Shown here: positions 34,294 through 42,696 of the stretch, one piece after another
Numbering within the stretch: the stretch's first letter is position 1
How the letters are laid out: each line of letters starts with the position of its first letter
DNA from: Mesorhizobium sophorae
GTDB taxonomy: Bacteria; Pseudomonadota; Alphaproteobacteria; Rhizobiales; Rhizobiaceae
DNA length: 64,000 bases
Direction of reading: 5' to 3'
NCBI RefSeq assembly: GCF_002270415.1
Contig: NZ_NNRI01000007.1
Coordinates: forward strand, 496,001-560,000
Program-made: the position numbers and the translations under genes
Notes under the pieces: model-generated
Databases searched by the model: none
What the model saw: only the letters and a program-made list of their open reading frames with translations
What the model was told of the DNA's origin: nothing

Positions 34294-35067
34294 ATGGGGA
34301 CCATCTGGGCGCCGCTCGCCAAAGCGATCGCCGCCACCGGCACGGACAGGCATGTCGACTGCCTGATCGACCTGATCGGCGCGGACATCGCGCACGACCT
34401 CGTCACCGTGACGCGCTATTCGGCGACGCAGACACCGGAATTCGTCAAGCACCGGCGCTTCTCGGACGAGATGGTGCAGCGCTATCTCGCCAGCTACTAC
34501 GTGTTCGACCCCTTCTACGCCTCGTGGCGACGCGAGCGAAGGCTCGGCATCATGCCGCTGAAGCGGCTTGCCGACGACGCGGCCAAGCGCGGCCAGTACA
34601 TTGCCGGCTTCCTGGCGCAGTCGGAAATCTGCGACGAGGTTGGCATCATGCTGGCCGATGGCGGCGACTGGTGCCTCGGCATCTTCCTCGACCGCTCGAC
34701 CACCGCATTCAAGGACAGCGAGATCGCCCTGCTGGACGAGCGGCTGCCGGTGTTCGAGGCGTTGCATGCGCTCGACATCAAGGCGCGCGGAACCGAGTTC
34801 TCCCGCACCTCGGCACCGACCGGCCCCGGTGCCTCGCCCCGGCAGGAGCCGAGCATCCCGGCAAGCCTGTGGCCGGAACTGTCGCTGCGCGAGCGGGAAC
34901 TGGTCCAGCTGATCCTGGCCGGCCACCCGACGGCGAACATTGCCGAGCGCCTCGGCATCACCGTCGGCACCGTGAAGAACCATCGCCGCCGCATCTACGA
35001 AAAACTCGACATCACCACCGAGCGGGAACTGTTCCTGCAGTTCTTCCAGCACCAGGTGGACCGATAG
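34294..35067 (+). CDS. LuxR-family transcriptional regulator divergent from acx operon
   Basis: 257 residues from the ATG at 34294, chosen because AAAGGG lies seven bases upstream; another ATG two codons earlier is too close to it. The N-terminal 160 residues form a possible autoinducer- or ligand-binding-like domain (RYLASYYVFDPFYASWRRER). The C-terminal GerE/LuxR helix-turn-helix runs from about 195: LSLRERELVQLILAGHPTAN, IAERLGITVGTVKNHRRRIY. It is separated from acxA by about 118 bp and is the likely regulator of the acx genes. Known acetone carboxylase operons often use sigma-54 activators, so this would be a different arrangement. Confidence 0.78.
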   Translation: MGTIWAPLAKAIAATGTDRHVDCLIDLIGADIAHDLVTVTRYSATQTPEFVKHRRFSDEMVQRYLASYYVFDPFYASWRRERRLGIMPLKRLADDAAKRGQYIAGFLAQSEICDEVGIMLADGGDWCLGIFLDRSTTAFKDSEIALLDERLPVFEALHALDIKARGTEFSRTSAPTGPGASPRQEPSIPASLWPELSLRERELVQLILAGHPTANIAERLGITVGTVKNHRRRIYEKLDITTERELFLQFFQHQVDR

Positions 35068-35273
35068 ATGCTCCTGCGTCGGTGGCGATGTGACAGCGCC
35101 ATCCACCGGACCATTCCCTGCGTCGGCGGATATAGCTACAATTCTGCGTGACGGGGGCAACGAAGGGAGCGCTACACGCGTATGATTGCCAACGCCCGAA
35201 TTGACGAGAACGCAAGAAAGATATGGGAAAGCCATGACACCGAGTGACTGTTCGGCATGCGCGATGACCTGCC

Positions 35274-36662
35274 ATGGGCTCGCCATGCGACCGGCGGAAC
35301 CTGCGGCGGTCAGGCTGGAGTGTGCATCGTTTGCTTAGGGCCGAACCCGCCGCGCTGTCCGATGACGAGCTTCTGGATCGCTACCAGCGTGCGGCCTTCG
35401 ACTATTTCCAGGAGAATGTGAACGCGGAGAACGGGCTGGTCGCCGATACGTCGCGGCCGAATTCGCCGGCCAGCATCGCCGTCGTCGGTTTCGCCCTGTC
35501 CTGCTATCCGATTGGCGTCGAGCGCGGCTGGATGACACGCGAGGCGGCGGTGAAACTGACCCTTGCTGCACTGCGCTTCTTCTCGACCTCCACGCAAGGC
35601 AATGGCGACGACGTCACCGGCCACAAAGGCTTCTACTACCACTTTCTCGACATGCGGACCGGCCTGCGCGTCTGGCGCTGCGAACTGTCGATGGTGGATA
35701 CGGCATTGCTGATCGCCGGCGTGCTGGTGGCGGGCGCCTATTTCTCCGGTGACGATGACGAGGAAGCCGAGATCCGCCGGCTGGCCGAGGCGCTCTACCG
35801 GCGTGTCGACTGGCGGTGGGCGCAAGGCAGCAGTCCAACCTTGCGGCAGGGCTGGAAGCCGAAGAGCGGCTTTCTCCACTATGGCTGGGAAGGCTACAAC
35901 GAAGCGACGATCCTCTATGTGCTGTCGATGGCCTCGCCCGACAGCCCGACCTCCGGCGACAGCTACGAAGGTTGGACGGCGACCTACCAGTGGGAGAACA
36001 TCTACGGCTACGACGTGCTCTATGGCGGACCGCTGTTCATGCACCAGTTCTCGCATGCCTGGATCGATTTCGCCGGCATCCGCGACGCTTTCATGCGCGA
36101 GAAGAATTCGGACTATTTCGAAAACAGCCGCCGCTCGACCTACCTCCACCGCGACTATGCGCGGCACAACCCCTACGGCTATGGCGGCTACGACGAGAAC
36201 CTGTGGGGACTTTCGGCAGGCGACGGGCCGGGCGGCTTTCGTACCAGCGTGGATCGGCAGCGCCGCCGGTTTTCCGGCTATGCCGCGCGCGGCGCACCGT
36301 TCGGGCCGGATGACGGGACGATCGCCCCATGGTCCTACCCCGCGTCACTGCCTTTCGCGCCGGAGATCTGCCTGGCGGCGTTGCGCCATCTCGGGGATCG
36401 CTACCCCGAGGTGGTCGACAATTTCCGGCTGCCGAGCGGCTTCAATCCGACACTGGCGAACCGGCGAAAATTCGGCCGCAACGGCTGGGTGTCGGAAGGC
36501 CACTACGGCCTGGACCAGGGCATTGTGGTGATGATGATCGAGAACCACCGCTCGCGCCTGGTCTGGAAGCTGATGCGGTCCAACCAGCACATCCGTCGCG
36601 GCTTGCGCAAGGCGGGTTTCACGGGTGGATGGCTGTCGAGGGATGACGGCGATGGCGCGTGA
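35274..36662 (+). CDS. GH144/glycoamylase-like beta-glucan hydrolase
   Basis: 462 residues if the ATG at 35274 is used; the first 30 residues look untypical, and a GTG or TTG near 35322-35337 preceding LLRAEPAALSDDELL is possible. The glycoamylase (PF10091)-type domain follows: DRYQRAAFDYFQENVNAENG, HKGFYYHFLDMRTGLRVWRC, GWEGYNEATILYVLSMASP, YGGPLFMHQFSHAWIDFAGI. GH144 members are endo-beta-1,2-glucanases, and related domains occur in cyclic beta-glucan synthase NdvB. No clear signal peptide, so a cytoplasmic role on short or cyclic beta-1,2-glucans is possible (inference). The gene overlaps the next one by 11 bp. Confidence 0.75.
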   Translation: MGSPCDRRNLRRSGWSVHRLLRAEPAALSDDELLDRYQRAAFDYFQENVNAENGLVADTSRPNSPASIAVVGFALSCYPIGVERGWMTREAAVKLTLAALRFFSTSTQGNGDDVTGHKGFYYHFLDMRTGLRVWRCELSMVDTALLIAGVLVAGAYFSGDDDEEAEIRRLAEALYRRVDWRWAQGSSPTLRQGWKPKSGFLHYGWEGYNEATILYVLSMASPDSPTSGDSYEGWTATYQWENIYGYDVLYGGPLFMHQFSHAWIDFAGIRDAFMREKNSDYFENSRRSTYLHRDYARHNPYGYGGYDENLWGLSAGDGPGGFRTSVDRQRRRFSGYAARGAPFGPDDGTIAPWSYPASLPFAPEICLAALRHLGDRYPEVVDNFRLPSGFNPTLANRRKFGRNGWVSEGHYGLDQGIVVMMIENHRSRLVWKLMRSNQHIRRGLRKAGFTGGWLSRDDGDGA

Positions 36663-38175
36663 CCGGACTGCCGCCTTCCCTGTCGACCGCAATGACATCG
36701 AGCTGATCCAGCACGCCCATCCACCGCACTGGAAGAACCCGGAGCCGGACGGTCCCTACAACCTCGTCGTCATCGGCGCCGGGCCAGCCGGGTTGACCGC
36801 CGCCCGCGACGCGGCCGGCCTCGGCGCAAAGGTCGCTCTGATCGAACGCAACCTGATCGGCGGCGCCTGCGTCAATGTCGGCTGCATCCCGTCGAAGTCA
36901 GTCATCCGCACGGCCAGGCTCTATGCCGATATGCGCGATGCCGAAAGTTTTGGCGGCGACACGCCGGAGCGTCTTCACGTCGACTTCCAGCGGGCCATGC
37001 GGCGCATGCGGCAAATCCGGCAGCGGATAAGCCGCGCCGATTCGGCCGCGACCATCGCCTCGGAAGGCATCGATGTCTTTTTCGGCGAAGCGCGGTTTGC
37101 CGGACCGGACGCGGTCATCGTCGCCGGCAAGACGCTGCGTTTCAAGAAGGCGCTGGTCGCAACAGGTGCCCGTGCGAGCCTGCCGACAATTCCGGGGCTG
37201 GCCGAAGCCGGTTATCTCAGCAACGAGACCGTGTTCAACCTCACAGCGTGCCCGCCACGGCTTCTGGTCATCGGCGGCGGACCGCTCGGTTGCGAGGCGG
37301 CGCAGGCCTTCTGCCTTCTGGGCGCGAAAGTCATCCTGGCCCAGCGGGACCCGATGTTCCTGCCCGGCGAGGAGCGCGACGCCGCCCAGGTCCTTTCGGA
37401 TGCGCTGGCGCGCGAAGGGGTCGAGGTTCGGCTCAACACCGAGGTCGTGGCGGTACGGACGGCAGGCGGGAAGAAGCTCGCCGACCTGCTCCGGGACGAC
37501 GACACGACGACGATTTCCGTCGACGAGATCATCACCGGCATCGGCCGTTCGCCCAATGTCGACGGTCTCGACTTGGAAAACGCCGGGGTGGCATACGATG
37601 CCAACGGCATCAAGGTCGACGATTATCTGCGGACCACAAATCCGCGCGTCTATGCCGCGGGCGATGTCTGCCTCGACTACAAATTCACCCATATCGCGGA
37701 GGCAACGGCCCGCATCGTCGTGCAGAACGCCCTGTTCCTCGGGCGCAAGAGGGTGAGCCAGCTGGTCGTGCCGTGGTGCACCTATACCGATCCGGAAATT
37801 GCCCATGTCGGCCTCTATCCGGCACAGGCGCGCCAGGATGGCATCCCGGTCAAGACCTATACGGTGCTGATGCACGACGTCGCGCGTGCGGTCATGGACG
37901 GCGAGGAGGAGGGCTTTGTCAAAATCCACGTCAAGGAAGGGTCGGATCGCATTCTGGGTGCCACGGTCGTCGCCAGCCATGCAGGCGAGATGATCAATGC
38001 GGTGTCGCTCGCCATCAAATCCGGTATGGGACTGCACGCGCTTGCCGACGTCATCCATCCCTTCCCGACGCAGGCACAAGGCATAAAGATGGCCGGAGAC
38101 GCCTACCGGCGTACCCGGTTCACTTCACTGTGGAAGCGATTGTCGGCGCGCTGGCTGGCGTGGTCCAGGCAGTGA
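36652..38175 (+). CDS. MerA-like FAD/NAD(P)-dependent disulfide oxidoreductase
   Basis: 507 residues from the ATG at 36652, with GAGGG upstream. It has an FAD-binding motif LVVIGAGPAGLTAARDAAGL, the redox-active disulfide GGACVNVGCIPSKSVI (Cys-x4-Cys), NAD(P)-binding LLVIGGGPLGCEAAQAFCLL, and a C-terminal dimerisation domain with HPFPTQAQG, where lipoamide dehydrogenases have the active His. The MerA N-terminal heavy-metal domain and C-terminal Cys pair are absent, so mercury reduction is unlikely. It is translationally coupled to the glucanase gene (11-bp overlap). Role unknown. Confidence 0.8.
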   Translation: MARDRTAAFPVDRNDIELIQHAHPPHWKNPEPDGPYNLVVIGAGPAGLTAARDAAGLGAKVALIERNLIGGACVNVGCIPSKSVIRTARLYADMRDAESFGGDTPERLHVDFQRAMRRMRQIRQRISRADSAATIASEGIDVFFGEARFAGPDAVIVAGKTLRFKKALVATGARASLPTIPGLAEAGYLSNETVFNLTACPPRLLVIGGGPLGCEAAQAFCLLGAKVILAQRDPMFLPGEERDAAQVLSDALAREGVEVRLNTEVVAVRTAGGKKLADLLRDDDTTTISVDEIITGIGRSPNVDGLDLENAGVAYDANGIKVDDYLRTTNPRVYAAGDVCLDYKFTHIAEATARIVVQNALFLGRKRVSQLVVPWCTYTDPEIAHVGLYPAQARQDGIPVKTYTVLMHDVARAVMDGEEEGFVKIHVKEGSDRILGATVVASHAGEMINAVSLAIKSGMGLHALADVIHPFPTQAQGIKMAGDAYRRTRFTSLWKRLSARWLAWSRQ

Positions 38176-38333
38176 CCCCTGTGGCCCGCCGCCATGTTGC
38201 TGCACCAGACATCCAATGTATATCCGCCGCTTGACGCAAGCGCCGTTCAGCTAAACGAGTCGAACCCCTTTTGTGATCGCGGAACCGTCTGGAATGCCGT
38301 CTGGAACAGAGCCTTGGAGCGCCGAACGGGCGT

Positions 38334-39509
38334 GTGCTGGTCGTGTCGCACGATCCGGCCTTTCCGCCGCAGTCAGGCACGGATTTGCGCAACCACCGCA
38401 ATGCCGTGGCGGCAGCGGCGTTCGGACCCGTCTGCCTGGCATCGGTGCGGCCGCAGGCTGTGGAAGCCGTCGACCCGCCGATCCGCATCGAGGCCCTGTC
38501 GATCGACGGTGAAGCTCGCACCGGTTCGATCGGCTGGTGGCGCATAAGGGCAGAACATCGCATTTCGCGCTCCGCCCTGACGCGGCTCGAGACCCTCGTT
38601 CGAGACTTCCGCCCGGACACAATTGTGGTCGAGGGCATAGGCCTGTTCAAGCTACTGCAGCCTTTGAGACCCCTGACGAAACAGCTCATCCTCGACATGC
38701 ACAATGTCGAGTCCGACCTGGCGGGGCAATTGCATCGCGCCGACAAGGCGCGATCCGCCGCGGCCAGGCTCGCCACGACCATTGCCATCAGGCGCCTCGA
38801 AGGAACGGCGCTTTCCCTCGTCGACAGGGTATGGGTGTGCTCGAACGAGGATCGCGAAAGGCTGACGACCCTTTTCCCGCACAAGGTGCCGGTCGACGTC
38901 GTTCCGAACGGAATTCCGCACGCCGGCGATATCCCCGAAACGCTGCGCGCCCAGCATGCGGCTGACAATGACATTCCGGTGATCCTGTTCGTCGGCCATC
39001 TCGACTATCCACCAAATGTCGATGCCGCCAAGAGATTAGCCGGCATCATATTTCCCCGCGTCCGGCAGGCTTTTCCAGCGGCGACACTGGCTATTGCCGG
39101 GCGCAGGCCGAAACCTGCCGTACGGGCGCTGGCCGGATTGCCTGGCGTGGAGCTCGTCGAAAACCCGGAAACCATGGCGCCGCTGCTGTCCAGGGCGCAT
39201 CTCACCATCATCCCGCTTGCGGCAGGCGGCGGCACGCGCATCAAGATCCTGGAGGCGATGGCCTGGGGCGTGCCGGTAATCGCGACACCGCTGGCCGCCG
39301 AGGGGCTTGGCTTTGTCGAGAACCAGGAGCTGCTGCTGTCGGTTTCCGATGAAGTGCTTGCCGACATGGCGGTCGGACTTTGCCTGGACGCCGAACGCAG
39401 AGCAAAGCAGCGCATCCGCGCGCATCAGGCAGTCTGGGCCAGATTCGGCCCGCGAGCCATCCGCAACGCCGTTCGCGACGGGCTGGGGCTGGACGAAGCT
39501 GGTGGGTGA
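38334..39509 (+). CDS. Glycosyltransferase family 4
   Basis: 391 residues from a GTG at 38334 (MLVVSHDPAFPPQSGTDLRN). GT-B fold: LILDMHNVESDL in the N-terminal domain and C-terminal donor-site elements VILFVGHLDYPPNVDAAKRL, PLAAGGGTRIKILEAMAWGV and PVIATPLAAEGLGF. It fits the sugar transferase group of GT4 proteins with long N-terminal HNVE motif. The 158 bp upstream contain no clear promoter. Whether it belongs with the glucanase and flavoprotein or serves EPS is unknown. Confidence 0.8.
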   Translation: MLVVSHDPAFPPQSGTDLRNHRNAVAAAAFGPVCLASVRPQAVEAVDPPIRIEALSIDGEARTGSIGWWRIRAEHRISRSALTRLETLVRDFRPDTIVVEGIGLFKLLQPLRPLTKQLILDMHNVESDLAGQLHRADKARSAAARLATTIAIRRLEGTALSLVDRVWVCSNEDRERLTTLFPHKVPVDVVPNGIPHAGDIPETLRAQHAADNDIPVILFVGHLDYPPNVDAAKRLAGIIFPRVRQAFPAATLAIAGRRPKPAVRALAGLPGVELVENPETMAPLLSRAHLTIIPLAAGGGTRIKILEAMAWGVPVIATPLAAEGLGFVENQELLLSVSDEVLADMAVGLCLDAERRAKQRIRAHQAVWARFGPRAIRNAVRDGLGLDEAGG

Positions 39510-39531
39510 TTGAGGCGCAGAAGCGCAGGCT

Positions 39532-40107
39532 TCAGTCGTGCAGTTCCCGCGCTATCGGCGGGCCGACCGAAAAACCGGAGAACGTGACCTCAAAACCCTC
39601 GCGTTGCGGCGAACAGCACATCATGCCGACATCGACCACTTTCGAGATCGGAAAATAGGCGAGCCGCACGGGCTTCCATCGACCATCGGAAGCATCGAGA
39701 TACTGGACGCGGATCGTCTCGGCATGACGGCTCAAGCGGATCCGCACACCGTGCGGACCTGCTGGAATGGTGGCCAACGACCAGTCCGAGGTATCGTTGG
39801 TGACGACGACGGAAAAATACATGACGCCGTCGGTGTATTCGATGCCTGCCTTGATCCAGTGCGTTTCGCTCAGCCGGACCATCAATCCGGCCTGATCGTA
39901 GAGCACCTCGTAGCGCCCTTCGACAGTGACTTCGGCGGTGAAATCGCCCTCGACCTTACGGTAGAGGAAGTGGCCGTTGTCGCGCCAGAAATCGTAGAAG
40001 GTCTCGCGCCAGAAATCGGTCTCCTTGCCGGTGCGCACACGAACTGTATCGCCGTCGATGGCATGGTGCGGCGGCGGATTGAGCCAGGTCAGGTCTCGCA
40101 ATGTCAT
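39532..40107 (-). CDS. DUF1349-family protein (concanavalin-like fold)
   Basis: 191 residues with the DUF1349 pattern of a beta-sandwich: TDFWRETFYDFWRDNGHFLY, GDFTAEVTVEGRYEVLYDQA, GLMVRLSETHWIKAGIEYTD and VTNDTSDWS. No signal peptide is seen. Members resemble lectin/glucanase folds, but function is unknown; carbohydrate binding is a guess. It is convergent with the GT4 gene at 22 bp and downstream of the aldehyde dehydrogenase, from which a tandem repeat separates it. Confidence 0.8.
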   Translation of the reverse strand: MTLRDLTWLNPPPHHAIDGDTVRVRTGKETDFWRETFYDFWRDNGHFLYRKVEGDFTAEVTVEGRYEVLYDQAGLMVRLSETHWIKAGIEYTDGVMYFSVVVTNDTSDWSLATIPAGPHGVRIRLSRHAETIRVQYLDASDGRWKPVRLAYFPISKVVDVGMMCCSPQREGFEVTFSGFSVGPPIARELHD

Positions 40108-40147
40108 CGTCGCGCGCCGGTCCGATGTTCTTGATGTTGGCGTGTTG

Positions 40148-40235
40148 CCGGCATGATCGGCCCGGTTGGCCGATCAGCCCGGCATGATCGGAGGTGGCCG
40201 ATCAGCCCGGCATGGTCGGCACTGGCCGATCAGCC
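40148..40235. repeat. 28-bp tandem repeat with internal hairpins
   Basis: A 28-bp unit starting TGGCCGATCAGCCCGGCAT begins at 40167, 40195 and, truncated to 13 bp, 40223; a partial copy precedes at about 40148. Each full unit contains a stem (CCGATCA...TGATCGG in the first, 40170-40191; the second carries GGTCGG, one change). The third copy covers the stop codon of the aldehyde dehydrogenase. It may end or stabilise that transcript. Confidence 0.7.
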
Positions 40236-41669
40236 TGCGAACGTATAGGCGGTCTTCACCGTGGTGTAGAATTCCATGGCATAGCGGCCCTGTTCGCGCG
40301 GGCCGTAGCTCGACCCCTTGCGCCCGCCGAAGGGGACATGGAAGTCGACACCCGCCGTCGGCAGATTGACCATCACCATGCCGGCCTCCGAATTGCGCTT
40401 GAAGTGAGTGGCGTGCTTGAGGCTCGATGTGCAGATGCCCGAGGTCAGCCCGAACGGTGTGTCGTTGGCGACAGCCAACGCCTCGTCATAGTCCTTGACG
40501 CGGATGACGCTGGCGACAGGGCCGAAAATCTCCTCGCGCGAACTGCGCATGGCGTTGGTGGCTTCGGTCAGCAGGGCCGGGCTGAGATAGAAGCCGGGCG
40601 TCTTGCGGTCGAGCCGTTCGCCGCCGAAGGCGAGCGTGGCGCCTTCCCTGACGCCGATGGCAATATAATCCTCGTCCTGCTTCAATTGGGTCGCGTCGAC
40701 GACCGGGCCGATCTGGGTCTGCGCGTCGAGAGCGTCGCCGACGACCAGTTTGCCCATGCGATCCTTGAGGGCATCGACAAAACGGTCATGGATGGCGTCG
40801 GTCACGATCAGCCTGGACGAAGCCGTGCAGCGCTGGCCGGTCGAGAAGAAGGCACCGTTGAGCGCACAATCGACGGCGACCGCAAGGTCGGCATCGTCAA
40901 GCACGACCAGCGGGTTCTTGCCGCCCATTTCAAGCTGGAACTTGCGCATGTGCTCGACGCTTGCGGCGGCGACGCGCTTGCCCGTGCCGACCGAACCGGT
41001 GAAGCTGATAGCGTTGACATCTGGACTGTCGAGCATGGCCTGACCAACGACCGAGCCCTTGCCCATGACGAGATTGAGCACGCCCTTCGGCAGGCCGGCG
41101 CGATGCAGGATGTCGACGATGGACCAGGCGCTCTCGGGAACCAGTTCAGCCGGCTTGAAGACGACCGTGTTGCCATGGGCGAGCGCCGGAGCGATCTTCC
41201 AGGCCGGAATGGCGATCGGGAAATTCCACGGCGTGATGATGCCGACCACGCCGACGGCTTCCCGGGTGATCTCGACGCCAACGCCCGGCCGCACGCTTGG
41301 CACGACCTCGCCTGACATGCGCAATGTTTCGCCGGCGAAGAAATCGAATATCTGGGCGGCGCGAATGGTCTCGCCAATGCCTTCGGCCAGTGTCTTGCCT
41401 TCCTCACGCGCCAAATTGCGGCCGATCTCGTCCTTGCGCGCCATTATCTCGTCCGAGGCCTTTTTCAGCACTGCGTGGCGCGCCAGCGGACCAGACCGGG
41501 ACCATGCCGGAAACGCGGCCTTTGCGGCAGCGATTGCCTGCCCCGCCTGCGCGGCACCCGCCGAGGCATAGTCGCCGACGACATCGCCGGTGTCCGAAGG
41601 GTTGATGTTGCGGGAGCCGGCGTCGCCGACCCATTCGCCATCGATGAGGTTCTGTCGAAACAGGGTCAT
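40230..41669 (-). CDS. NAD(P)-dependent aldehyde dehydrogenase
   Basis: 479 residues from the ATG at 41667-41669 (MTLFRQNLIDGEWV). ALDH motifs: IITPWNFPIAIPAWKIAPAL, ISFTGSVGTGKRVAAAS, catalytic Glu in FQLEMGGKNPLVVLDDADL and catalytic Cys in NGAFFSTGQRCTASSRLIV. Similar enzymes include alpha-ketoglutaric semialdehyde dehydrogenase and betaine-aldehyde-type enzymes; the substrate cannot be fixed from sequence. It is divergent from a TetR regulator and lies near the sarcosine oxidase genes, so a C1 or amine-derived aldehyde is possible. Confidence 0.85.
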   Translation of the reverse strand: MTLFRQNLIDGEWVGDAGSRNINPSDTGDVVGDYASAGAAQAGQAIAAAKAAFPAWSRSGPLARHAVLKKASDEIMARKDEIGRNLAREEGKTLAEGIGETIRAAQIFDFFAGETLRMSGEVVPSVRPGVGVEITREAVGVVGIITPWNFPIAIPAWKIAPALAHGNTVVFKPAELVPESAWSIVDILHRAGLPKGVLNLVMGKGSVVGQAMLDSPDVNAISFTGSVGTGKRVAAASVEHMRKFQLEMGGKNPLVVLDDADLAVAVDCALNGAFFSTGQRCTASSRLIVTDAIHDRFVDALKDRMGKLVVGDALDAQTQIGPVVDATQLKQDEDYIAIGVREGATLAFGGERLDRKTPGFYLSPALLTEATNAMRSSREEIFGPVASVIRVKDYDEALAVANDTPFGLTSGICTSSLKHATHFKRNSEAGMVMVNLPTAGVDFHVPFGGRKGSSYGPREQGRYAMEFYTTVKTAYTFAG

Positions 41670-41882
41670 GTCTTGTCTTCCTGCTGGTTGGCCGCGCGGC
41701 GGCGTCTGTCTGAATTGGTATTTGCCAGACAATTGCCTTGCGGGAAAGCATGCAGTGGGCTGGCCGCCCGCGACAAAATCCCAGGCCTGGCATCATGCCG
41801 ATGGCGCGGCGGCGATAGCGCCATACGATCTCCAGTCCGGCTAACATCCGTGAGGCATCATCCGGGCCAGGCCGAATTGACC

Positions 41883-41898
41883 TGGACAGAAGTGTCCA
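41883..41898. promoter_or_regulatory. Perfect inverted repeat, candidate TetR operator
   Basis: TGGACA (41883-41888) and TGTCCA (41893-41898) are exact complements separated by GAAG. The site lies 42 bp before the TetR-family ATG and 214 bp from the divergent aldehyde dehydrogenase start, a standard position for autoregulation. A half-like TGGACA recurs at 42623, upstream of soxB. Confidence 0.55.
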
Positions 41899-41940
41899 TA
41901 GCCTTGATTTGCCTGATGCAGCGTGTCATGCGTCGTGACC

Positions 41941-42600
41941 ATGGAAGCCACCGATACGACGATCCAGCGCGCCGGCGCCACCGGAAACATCAAGGCCACC
42001 CGCGAAGACTGGCTCAAGCTTGCGCTTGAAACGTTGATCTCGGATGGTGTCGAACGCGTTCGCGTGCTGACCCTTGGCCAGAAGCTCGACGTCTCGCGCT
42101 CCAGCTTCTACTGGTATTTCAAGAGTCGTCAGGACCTGCTCGACCAGTTGCTGGATTACTGGCGGCAGACCAACACCAGGTTCATCGTCGAACGCGCCAG
42201 GCGACCCTCCACGACCGTGATCCGCGGGGTGATGAGCATCTTCGAATGCTGGGTGGACGAAAGGCTGTTCGATCCGCAGCTCGATTTCGCGATCAGGGCC
42301 TGGGCCCGTCGCTCGCCTGCCATCAGGCGCGCGCTCGACGAGGCGGACGAGGAGCGCGTCGATGCCATTCGCGACATGTTCGTGCGTCATGGCTATGACG
42401 AAGAAGACGCGTTCGTGCGCGCCCGCGTGCTCTATTTCATGCAGATCGGCTATTACTCGCTCGAACTCAACGAGCCGATGAGCAGCCGCCTGGCTCAGGT
42501 CGCCTTGTATCTGCGCAGCTTCACCGGCCAGGAGCCTTTGGCAGAGGATGTCGAGGCGTTCTCGCGCTACGTCGAGGAGACGATTTCGCGCAAACGCTAG
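41941..42600 (+). CDS. TetR-family transcriptional regulator
   Basis: 219 residues from the ATG at 41941. The N-terminal DNA-binding domain shows LALETLISDGVERVRVLTLG followed by the recognition part LDVSRSSFYWYFKSRQDLLD, with a ligand domain behind it (FECWVDERLFDPQLDFAIRA, VLYFMQIGYYSLELNEPMSS). It lies between the divergent aldehyde dehydrogenase and the soxBDAG operon, so either or both could be its target. A candidate operator sits just upstream. Confidence 0.85.
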   Translation: MEATDTTIQRAGATGNIKATREDWLKLALETLISDGVERVRVLTLGQKLDVSRSSFYWYFKSRQDLLDQLLDYWRQTNTRFIVERARRPSTTVIRGVMSIFECWVDERLFDPQLDFAIRAWARRSPAIRRALDEADEERVDAIRDMFVRHGYDEEDAFVRARVLYFMQIGYYSLELNEPMSSRLAQVALYLRSFTGQEPLAEDVEAFSRYVEETISRKR

Positions 42601-42634
42601 CACTATCCGCTACGTGCACGATGGACAGGCGTAC

Positions 42635-42650
42635 TAGACATATATGTACA
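42635..42650. promoter_or_regulatory. Imperfect palindrome upstream of soxB
   Basis: TAGACATATATGTACA is an imperfect palindrome with core ACATATATGT, 47 bp before the soxB ATG, in the 96-bp gap after the TetR gene. It could be an operator or contain a -10 element. Evidence is the symmetry alone. Confidence 0.3.
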
Positions 42651-42696
42651 ATACCATTACGCTTTACCCTGAGAGATCAGCCTTGCCCGGCACGCC

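Noticed and set aside
36652..38175. Mercuric reductase
   Set aside because: It lacks the N-terminal metal-binding domain and C-terminal Cys pair, and no mer genes are near.
38195..38206. Further TTGCRNTGCA box before the GT4 gene at 38.3 kb
   Set aside because: The sequence reads GTTGCTGCACC, lacking the two central bases of the motif, so it does not fit.
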